NCBI GenBank assembly: GCA_958448375.1
Contig: CAUDDU010000065.1
Location: forward strand, 1 to 6,089
DNA from: an uncultured Collinsella sp.
GTDB taxonomy: Bacteria > Actinomycetota > Coriobacteriia > Coriobacteriales > Coriobacteriaceae
Reading direction: 5' to 3'
DNA length: 6,089 nt
Shown here: positions 1 to 4,888 of the stretch, in pieces
Layout: the number at the start of each line of letters is the position of its first letter
How positions within the stretch are numbered: position 1 is the stretch's first letter
Notes under the pieces: generated by a model
The model's input: the letters and a program-made list of their open reading frames with translations, nothing else
Database searches by the model: none
Told to the model about the DNA's origin: nothing
Program-made: the position numbers and the translations under genes

Positions 1-955
1 CCGTGGACCCAATGGGCACCGTCTCGCCCTCAGTTGCACGCTCGGCCTCGTCCAAGTTAGACAGCGTAAGGATGTCGTTGACGAGCGCTGCCAAGCGGCC
101 CGCCTCACGATAGATGCGACCGCCAAAGTTGCGCAGGTCGTCCTCGCCCTCGACCATGCCGTTTGCGATGAGCTCGGCATAGCCCGAAATCGCCGTAAGC
201 GGCGTCTTGAGCTCATGAGTGATATTCGCCGTGAACTCGCGGCGCATACGGTCGTTGTCCGCTAGCACCGCCATTTGGCGCTTGAGCTCCTGGCGCTGCG
301 ACTCGATACGCTCAAGCATGGGGACCATCTCGGCATAGGCGTGCTCATAGCTACGGCGTGGGTGGTCCAAATCCACCTCTTGCAAAGGCGCGATGATGGC
401 ACGGGACTCGCGGCGCGCCATAAAAAACGAGAGTACCGCACCCGCTGCCGCGATAAGCAGCATCGGCGCCACCATCGACAGCAAAATCGCCGCAACGCCA
501 GGCTGGGCCTGTGCCAAGCGGACAACCTGGCCGTTATCAAGGGCGACGGCGCGATACAGCATAATCTCGTCGAGCGTAGAGCTTGCGCGCTCCGCGGAAC
601 CCGAACCATTCTCAAAGGCCTCGATGACCTCGGGGCGATCGCCGTGGTTGGGCAATGTGGAAGGCGACGCCTCGTTGTCGTAGGCAACCGATCCATCCTT
701 GTTAATCAGCGTGATGCGCAAGTCCTCGCGATCGAGGCTACGCAAGAACGGGATGGGCTCCTGCTGCTCGTCGAGGGCGGCAGCAATGAGCTCGGTTTCC
801 TGCGCCAGATTGGCACTCGTGGCATCCGCCAAGGTGTTTTGCACAAAGAACGCACCCAGCACCGTAAACGCCACGATAACCGCCATGGCGCAGACAAAGA
901 TCGTCACAAAAACGCGGTGCGACAGCGTATGTTTTCCATGGGGGGCGAAGACCAC
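1..955 (-). CDS. phoR: PhoR-type sensor histidine kinase (C-terminal part outside window)
   Basis: Membrane sensor kinase that probably phosphorylates the response regulator encoded just upstream, most likely in response to phosphate limitation. 318 codons are visible. A short basic N-terminus leads into a first membrane helix (about residues 15-38), an extracytoplasmic domain of about 115 residues, and a second helix (about 154-180). A HAMP-like linker with poor consensus follows, then the dimerisation/phosphoacceptor helix with the motif ITHELKTPLTAISGY, in which His247 is the phosphate acceptor. The ATPase domain lies beyond the window. The GTG start at 955 is chosen because GAGGAG (962-967) sits six bases upstream and an in-frame stop (the regulator's own TAA) lies two codons before it. 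The three-base gap to the regulator implies one mRNA and translational coupling. The kinase class is certain. The PhoR assignment rests on the neighbouring PhoP-type regulator and pstB, and I do not recognise the sensor domain itself. Confidence 0.85.
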   Translation of the reverse strand, partial: MVFAPHGKHTLSHRVFVTIFVCAMAVIVAFTVLGAFFVQNTLADATSANLAQETELIAAALDEQQEPIPFLRSLDREDLRITLINKDGSVAYDNEASPSTLPNHGDRPEVIEAFENGSGSAERASSTLDEIMLYRAVALDNGQVVRLAQAQPGVAAILLSMVAPMLLIAAAGAVLSFFMARRESRAIIAPLQEVDLDHPRRSYEHAYAEMVPMLERIESQRQELKRQMAVLADNDRMRREFTANITHELKTPLTAISGYAELIANGMVEGEDDLRNFGGRIYREAGRLAALVNDILTLSNLDEAERATEGETVPIGST

Positions 956-958
956 GGG

Positions 959-1687
959 TTACTCCTCCGATGCGGTGGCCGCGGTGTCGTCACCTTCGGC
1001 ACCATCACCGGCAGAAGGCTCGGCCAAGCGGTAGCCCACGCCGCGCACGGTCTCGATGGCGCTGGCATGCTCGCCCAGTTTTTGGCGAAGCGTCTGCACG
1101 TGCACGTCAACGGTGCGCGAACCGCCGTCGAAGTCCCAGCCCCACACGCTCTGCAGCAACGACTCGCGGGTAAAGACCACGCCGGGCTTACGCATGAGGT
1201 ACTCGAGCAGGTCGAACTCGCGCAGGGTGAGCTTAAGCGGCTCGCCGGCAACGGTCACCTCGCGATGGCTGGGCGAGAGCACGATGTCGCCCACGCTGAG
1301 CACATCGCTCGCCTGCTTGACCATGCCGCCGCGACGCAGCAGTGCGCGGCAGCGGCTGGCGAGCTCCATGAGCGAGAAGGGTTTAGTCAGGTAATCGTCG
1401 GCACCGCCATCGAGCGCCATCACCTTGTCGAGCTCGGTGTCCTTGGCGGTAAGCATCATGATGGGCACCGTCGCCGTCAGGCGGTCGGCGCGCAGGCGGC
1501 GCATAATCGCCAAACCGTCGGTATCGGGCAGCATGATGTCGAGCAGGACAGCATCGGGTACCCGTCGCGCCACGGCGGCCTTAAACTCGCCATCGCACGA
1601 AAAGCCCTCGGCCTCGATTCCCTGCTTGCGCAGCGCGTAGACCGTCAGATCCCTGATGTTGTCATCGTCCTCGACGTAATAGATCAT
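959..1687 (-). CDS. phoP: PhoP/PhoB-like OmpR-family response regulator
   Basis: Cytoplasmic DNA-binding response regulator of 242 residues, typical of the OmpR/PhoB family. The receiver domain covers about residues 1-115 and has an acidic pocket (Asp7, Asp8), phosphoacceptor Asp50 in LLDIMLPDTDG, Thr80 in IMMLTAKD and Lys102 in TKPF. The winged-helix domain (about 138-230) contains the family signatures LTLREFDLLEYL, the recognition-helix region SRTVDVHVQTLRQKL and the closing RGVGYRL. An ATG at 1711 would add eight residues, but AAAGGGG (1694-1700) is placed six bases before the ATG at 1687, so the shorter form is preferred. The gene follows pstB by 64 bp and precedes the kinase by three bases. 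Its position between pstB and a PhoR-type kinase makes it the likely phosphate-starvation regulator. The family assignment is firm; the phosphate role is inferred from context. Confidence 0.9.
   Translation of the reverse strand: MIYYVEDDDNIRDLTVYALRKQGIEAEGFSCDGEFKAAVARRVPDAVLLDIMLPDTDGLAIMRRLRADRLTATVPIMMLTAKDTELDKVMALDGGADDYLTKPFSLMELASRCRALLRRGGMVKQASDVLSVGDIVLSPSHREVTVAGEPLKLTLREFDLLEYLMRKPGVVFTRESLLQSVWGWDFDGGSRTVDVHVQTLRQKLGEHASAIETVRGVGYRLAEPSAGDGAEGDDTAATASEE
962..967 (-). promoter_or_regulatory. Ribosome-binding site deciding the phoR GTG start
   Basis: GAGGAG on the minus strand, six bases before GTG at 955. It lies inside the last codons of the upstream regulator gene, so termination of that gene and initiation of the kinase are likely coupled. 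It supports the GTG over a nearby ATG at 939, which is in another frame and stops after eleven codons. Confidence 0.8.
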
Positions 1688-1693
1688 GTTGAA

Positions 1694-1700
1694 CCCCTTT
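1694..1700 (-). promoter_or_regulatory. Ribosome-binding site deciding the phoP start
   Basis: AAAGGGG on the minus strand, six bases before ATG at 1687. The alternative ATG at 1711 has only a poor purine stretch before it. This favours a protein starting MIYYVEDDDN, the usual beginning of a receiver domain. Confidence 0.65.
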
Positions 1701-1727
1701 GCGGCCGGCATGACCGCATCTTAACCC

Positions 1728-1741
1728 TAAAGGTACCTTTA
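1728..1741. repeat. 14-bp perfect palindrome between pstB and phoP
   Basis: TAAAGGTACCTTTA reads identically on both strands. It sits in the 64-bp gap between the pstB stop (1752) and the phoP start (1687). As RNA it could form only a five-pair stem with a four-base loop and has no U-tract after it, so it is a poor terminator. A dimeric protein-binding site or an mRNA processing signal is possible. The symmetry is observed; the function is unknown. Confidence 0.5.
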
Positions 1742-1751
1742 CTAGATGGTA

Positions 1752-2627
1752 TCAGCCAAAACGTCCCGTCAAATAATCCGCCGTGCGCGGATCGGTCGGA
1801 TTCTTGAAGAGTTGCGCGGTGGGCGCGTGCTCCACCAGCTCACCCAGCAAAAAGAATGCGACCGAATCGGAGATACGCGCCGCCTGCTGCATATTGTGCG
1901 TAACGACCACGAGCGTGCAGGTCTCTTTGAGCTCGCAGGCCAGCTGCTCCACCACCAGCGTCGACACAGGATCGAGTGCCGAGGTCGGCTCGTCCATCAG
2001 CAGAATGTCGGGCTGCACGGCAAGTGCGCGGGCGATGCACAGGCGCTGCTGCTGGCCGCCCGAAAGACCCAGACCCGACTCTTTGAGCTTGTCCTTGGCC
2101 TCGTCCCACAGGGCGGCGCGTCGCAGGGAGTCTTCGACCAGCTCGTCGAGCACGACGCGATCGCGCACACCCATACCGCGCGGCCCATAGGCGACGTTGT
2201 CGTAGATGCTCATGGGAAACGGGTTGGGGCGCTGGAACACCATGCCCACGCGCTGGCGAAGGCGGCAGATGTCGTAGTCGCCCAGGATATCTTGACCATC
2301 GAGCGCAATCTTGCCCTCGATTCGGCAGTCCTTGATGCCGTCGTTCATGCGGTTAAAGCAGCGCAGCAACGTGGACTTTCCGCAGCCCGAAGGCCCGATG
2401 AACGAGGTAATCTGCTTGTCGCGGATCTTGATATTCACGTCCTTGAGCGCATGGTGGTCGCCATAGAACAGGTCGAGGCCCTCAACATCGATTCGCGTCG
2501 GCGAGGCGGCAAGATCCTCTGCCGTGGGGCGAGTCGCATCCCCAACCTCGCGCTCGTGCGCGGCCTCGGCCTGCGCTTTCATGAGTTCTTCAAGCTCCGT
2601 GGGCTCCACAGCCGCAGCAGCCGTCAT
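1752..2627 (-). CDS. pstB: Phosphate ABC transporter ATP-binding protein PstB
   Basis: ATPase subunit of the high-affinity phosphate importer PstSCAB. It binds the cytoplasmic face of the PstC/PstA membrane pair and hydrolyses ATP to drive phosphate uptake. In Pho systems the transporter also takes part in signalling to PhoR. The 291-residue protein has Walker [10 protein letters not shown] (78-86), the Q-loop within the PstB-typical stretch [19 protein letters not shown] (Gln132), ABC signature LSGGQQQR (188-195), Walker B ILLMDEPT with catalytic Glu213, and switch His244. The C-terminus ends in the family-like DYLTGRFG. About 45 residues precede the ABC core (which begins near [12 protein letters not shown]); they are rich in Ala and Glu and longer than in E. 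coli PstB (257 residues in all). ATG at 2627 is preferred to GTG at 2642 because GGAGG (2636-2640) overlaps that GTG. No pstS, pstC, pstA or phoU gene adjoins it here. Confidence 0.97.
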   Translation of the reverse strand: MTAAAAVEPTELEELMKAQAEAAHEREVGDATRPTAEDLAASPTRIDVEGLDLFYGDHHALKDVNIKIRDKQITSFIGPSGCGKSTLLRCFNRMNDGIKDCRIEGKIALDGQDILGDYDICRLRQRVGMVFQRPNPFPMSIYDNVAYGPRGMGVRDRVVLDELVEDSLRRAALWDEAKDKLKESGLGLSGGQQQRLCIARALAVQPDILLMDEPTSALDPVSTLVVEQLACELKETCTLVVVTHNMQQAARISDSVAFFLLGELVEHAPTAQLFKNPTDPRTADYLTGRFG

Positions 2628-2635
2628 ACCGCATA

Positions 2636-2640
2636 CCTCC
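2636..2640 (-). promoter_or_regulatory. Ribosome-binding site deciding the pstB start
   Basis: GGAGG on the minus strand, eight bases before ATG at 2627. It overlaps the upstream in-frame GTG at 2642, so that GTG cannot be the start served by this site. Confidence 0.8.
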
Positions 2641-2642
2641 AC

Positions 2643-2668
2643 ATCGATATCAATTCAGCAGTATCGAT
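2643..2668. repeat. Inverted repeat in the pstB leader
   Basis: Two perfect 7-base arms, ATCGATA (2643-2649) and TATCGAT (2662-2668), are separated by 12 bases. The element ends three bases upstream of the pstB ribosome-binding site. It could be a binding site for a dimeric regulator or a small hairpin affecting translation. There is no U-run to suggest a terminator. Function is not known. Confidence 0.4.
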
Positions 2669-2692
2669 AGTAGGAATCGCGGCTCATATGCA

Positions 2693-2720
2693 CGTGAGCG
2701 CATTGTCAAGTGTTTGTAAG
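2693..2720 (-). promoter_or_regulatory. Candidate Pho box and promoter upstream of pstB
   Basis: On the minus strand, three hexamers begin exactly 11 bases apart: CTTACA (2720-2715), TTGACA (2709-2704) and CTCACG (2698-2693). Known PhoP sites of Bacillus are TT(A/T/C)ACA-like hexamers repeated every 11 bp, so the spacing fits well and the third unit is weak. The middle hexamer is also a perfect -35 consensus, with a poor -10 candidate TATGAG (2688-2683) at a short 15-base spacing. The location, 66 bases and more upstream of the pstB start and just after the vanS-like stop, suits a promoter for pstB-phoP-phoR under PhoP control. The sequence pattern is observed; the function is inferred. Confidence 0.4.
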
Positions 2721-2730
2721 GGCACGCTGG

Positions 2731-3969
2731 CTATGCGGCGGGCAGCTCGATGGTGAATATCGTGTGTTCGGGCGTCGATTCACATGCAACGGTACCGCCG
2801 TGCGCGCATACGATCTCCTTGGCGATGGCAAGCCCCAGTCCAGCGCCGCCGCGATTGGTCGCACGCGCCGCATCCAGGCGATAGAACTTCTCAAAGATCA
2901 CCTTGAGCTTAGCCGCAGGGATGGGATCGCCCTGATTGATAAAGCGCACGCGCACGCCACCGCCGTCCCGGCGTCTGGCCTCGATCGTGATGGTCGAGCC
3001 CTCATAGCTATAGGCAATAGCGTTTTTCATGATGTTGTTGAACACGCGAGCCATTTTGTCGCCATCCACGAGCACCGTCAGGTCCTCGCGAATATCAACT
3101 TGGACTTCCTTATGCTGCTCGTTGAGGATGGGATAGAACTCGTCAGTCACCTGAGCCAGCAGCAACCCCAGATCAACATAGCCGCGCGTGAGCACGATAT
3201 CGTGGAAGTCAAAGCGCGTGATATCGAAGAACTCTTCGATGAGCGTATCGAGCCGGTGCGCCTTGTCGAGCGCCACGCCCGTAAAGTGCGCACGTTGCTC
3301 AACCGGCAGCTCGGGAGCCTCTTGCAGCAGCGAAAGATAGCCCACCACACTGGCAAGCGGGGTGCGTAGGTCATGTGCCAAGTACGTGACCAAATCGTCC
3401 TTGCGATGCGACTCGTCACGCAGAGCTTGCTGCACCTTGCGCTCACGGTCACGCACGCGGTTAAGGGCGCCCTCGACCTCCAAGAAGTCGCCGTCGATGT
3501 TATCCCAGGTGTCGGGGTGATCGATCAGGCGATCTTGAATACGAGCGGCCAGCACACAATCGGCATGCTGCTCGCCCTGCTCGTAGCCCTGGTAGTACAG
3601 GGCGCGGCCACACAAGAACAGCACGCACGCGGCAAGCGCCAGCACAAAGCCAAGCATGTTGAATACAAAGCCGGCATCGAACAGCACCGGCCCTTCGATG
3701 CCGCCGAGCGCCATGGCGCCAATCGCCAACGTCATGGCCCACGCGGCGCCGCCAATCACCACGCAGCGGCACACGATCTCAAATCGATCGATCAGCAAAA
3801 AGCCGACAAGCAGCACCGCCAAGATTCCGACGATGTTGTCGATGCCAATCAGCAGCAGGCTCAGCAAAAAGAGCAGCACCGTTGCAAGCGCGCGGTTGTC
3901 GACGACCGACCTCACGTATTCAAAGAGCCGATCGGGCACCTCGAACGCTTGCCTATCGTCTTTTGTCAT
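2731..3969 (-). CDS. vanS: VanS-like membrane sensor histidine kinase
   Basis: Sensor kinase of 412 residues, presumed partner of the VanR-like regulator encoded 26 bases upstream. The N-terminal quarter holds about four hydrophobic helices (roughly 27-45, 46-62, 66-88 and 99-121) joined by short loops, with no sizeable external domain. A soluble linker (about 122-190) leads to the phosphoacceptor motif YLAHDLRTPLASVVGYL with His199. The segment LLQEAPELPVEQRAHF and the stretch DEFYP resemble VanS kinases closely. The ATPase domain has the N box around ARVFNNIMKNA (307-317), the G1 region NQGDPIP, F box FEKFYRL and G2 box GGAGLGLAIAKEI. The start is supported by GAGG (3978-3981) eight bases before ATG. 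By family analogy it may sense cell-wall stress. No vancomycin-resistance enzymes are in the window, so the symbol marks kinship only, not resistance. Confidence 0.88.
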   Translation of the reverse strand: MTKDDRQAFEVPDRLFEYVRSVVDNRALATVLLFLLSLLLIGIDNIVGILAVLLVGFLLIDRFEIVCRCVVIGGAAWAMTLAIGAMALGGIEGPVLFDAGFVFNMLGFVLALAACVLFLCGRALYYQGYEQGEQHADCVLAARIQDRLIDHPDTWDNIDGDFLEVEGALNRVRDRERKVQQALRDESHRKDDLVTYLAHDLRTPLASVVGYLSLLQEAPELPVEQRAHFTGVALDKAHRLDTLIEEFFDITRFDFHDIVLTRGYVDLGLLLAQVTDEFYPILNEQHKEVQVDIREDLTVLVDGDKMARVFNNIMKNAIAYSYEGSTITIEARRRDGGGVRVRFINQGDPIPAAKLKVIFEKFYRLDAARATNRGGAGLGLAIAKEIVCAHGGTVACESTPEHTIFTIELPAA

Positions 3970-3995
3970 ATCAAGATCCTCACAAGCGAAAAGCG

Positions 3996-4691
3996 TTATT
4001 CGATGATGTAGCCGACGCCCCAGACGTTTTTGATAAAGCGCGGCTTTTGTGCGTCATCGCCGATCTTTTCGCGCAAGTGGCGAATGTGTACCATCACCGT
4101 ATTGTTGGAGCCGGGCATAAAGTCCTCGTTCCACACTGCGCGGAACAGGTCCTCCACGGCCACCACGCTGCCGCGATGCTCGACCAGATACAGCAAGATT
4201 GAATACTCGGTGGGCGTGAGGCGTACCGGTGAACCGTCCACCGTCACGGAACGAGCATCGCGGTTGATCTCCAAGCCGTCGAGCTGAATGGTCGGCGACT
4301 CGGCCGCCTGCGCACGGCTACCGTAGCTGGTGTAGCGGCGAAGCTGAGCGTGCACACGCGCGATGAGCTCCAGCGGGCGGAACGGCTTGACCACGTAATC
4401 GTCCGCGCCAAGCGAAAGGCCCTCGATCTTGTCTTGCTGGGCATCGCGCGCCGTCAGCATAATCACAGGATAGGTATGGCTGGAACGGATCGTACGCAGC
4501 AGCTCAAATCCATCGATATCGGGCAGCATGACATCCAGCAGCGCCAGATCGAACTCCTGCTCCAAGATTGCCTTGGCAGCATCGGCCCCGCTATAGGCAA
4601 TCTGGACATCAAAGCCCTCTTTTGTAAGGTAGATACCAACCAAGTCGGCGATGGCCTTCTCGTCATCAACTACCAGTATGCGCTCGTTCAT
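3996..4691 (-). CDS. vanR: VanR-like OmpR-family response regulator
   Basis: DNA-binding response regulator of 231 residues, the same length class as VanR. The receiver domain carries Asp9/Asp10, phosphoacceptor Asp53 in LLDVMLPDIDG, Thr80 in YPVIMLTARD and Lys102. The segments VKPFRPLELIARVHAQLRRY, SNNTVMVHIRHLREKI and NVWGVGYIIE match remembered VanR sequences nearly residue for residue. The winged-helix domain covers about residues 133-231. AGGAG (4697-4701) lies five bases before ATG at 4691. The gene starts a likely two-gene unit with the vanS-like kinase and diverges from a D,D-carboxypeptidase gene, so control of cell-wall functions, possibly including that gene, is a reasonable inference. 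No vanH, D-Ala-D-Lac/D-Ser ligase or vanX lies in the window, so a resistance role cannot be claimed. Confidence 0.9.
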   Translation of the reverse strand: MNERILVVDDEKAIADLVGIYLTKEGFDVQIAYSGADAAKAILEQEFDLALLDVMLPDIDGFELLRTIRSSHTYPVIMLTARDAQQDKIEGLSLGADDYVVKPFRPLELIARVHAQLRRYTSYGSRAQAAESPTIQLDGLEINRDARSVTVDGSPVRLTPTEYSILLYLVEHRGSVVAVEDLFRAVWNEDFMPGSNNTVMVHIRHLREKIGDDAQKPRFIKNVWGVGYIIE

Positions 4692-4711
4692 GCGTGCTCC
4701 TCTCGCGCTCC

Positions 4712-4717
4712 ATTATG
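4712..4717 (-). promoter_or_regulatory. Candidate -10 element for the vanR-like gene
   Basis: CATAAT on the minus strand, 20 bases before the ATG at 4691. It matches the TATAAT consensus at five of six positions. No good -35 hexamer lies 16-18 bases upstream, so it may need an activator. The resulting leader would be only about 13 bases, which leaves little room for the ribosome-binding site. Confidence 0.3.
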
Positions 4718-4750
4718 CCCGAGGCGACGCACGCCACACACAACAAGCGT

Positions 4751-4777
4751 GGGTGATTAAGTCGGCCTTAAGCACCC
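4751..4777. repeat. Imperfect inverted repeat in the divergent intergenic region
   Basis: The outer arms GGGTG (4751-4755) and CACCC (4773-4777) and the inner arms TTAAG (4757-4761) and CTTAA (4767-4771) are symmetric about a five-base centre, with a single A/G mismatch between the arm pairs. It lies between the vanR-like gene and the carboxypeptidase gene, 60 bp from one start and 111 bp from the other. There is no T-run on either side, so a terminator is unlikely, and a regulator-binding site serving one or both promoters is plausible. The symmetry is observed; the role is inferred. Confidence 0.5.
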
Positions 4778-4843
4778 TTGTGCCCGTTCGAGCGCGGATG
4801 TGGGCCACGCACGCACGCGATGATCGCCGACGCCGGCAAACGA

Positions 4844-4849
4844 TATACT
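4844..4849 (+). promoter_or_regulatory. Candidate -10 element for the carboxypeptidase gene
   Basis: TATACT on the plus strand, 39 bases before the GTG start, would give a leader of about 33 bases. It matches TATAAT at five of six positions. No TTGACA-like -35 is visible at the normal spacing, which would fit activator-dependent initiation or simply a chance match. Confidence 0.4.
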
Positions 4850-4888
4850 CTAGTTCCAGAAGAGACCATCCCGTCGAAAGCGAAATCC

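Noticed and set aside
904..939. ATG at 939 on the minus strand as a start for the PhoR-type kinase
   Set aside because: It is out of frame with the kinase and reaches a stop after eleven codons. GTG at 955 with GAGGAG six bases upstream is the better start.
275..1807. Long plus-strand open frame (510 codons) opposite the kinase, the regulator and the end of pstB
   Set aside because: It is antisense to genes with complete family motifs and crosses gene boundaries. The translation is His/Arg/Gln-rich low-information sequence, typical of an antisense frame in GC-rich DNA, and there is no recognisable domain.
1746..2756. Plus-strand open frame opposite pstB
   Set aside because: The minus strand encodes a PstB with every ABC motif intact. 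The antisense product has no recognisable motif and continues through the intergenic region into the opposite end of the kinase gene.
2710..4011. Plus-strand open frames opposite the VanS-like kinase (2710-3369, 3373-4011)
   Set aside because: They are shadows of the 412-residue kinase, whose sequence is strongly conserved. There are no credible start signals or protein features on the plus strand.
3996..4691. A vancomycin-resistance operon
   Set aside because: Only the VanR/VanS-like regulatory pair is present. No vanH, D-Ala-D-Lac or D-Ala-D-Ser ligase, vanX, vanT or VanY-type gene is in the window, and the carboxypeptidase is of the ordinary S11 penicillin-binding type.
4751..4777. The inverted repeat as a rho-independent terminator
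   Set aside because: There is no U-tract on either strand, the inner arms are AT-rich, and it lies upstream of both neighbouring genes, so neither gene would need a terminator there.
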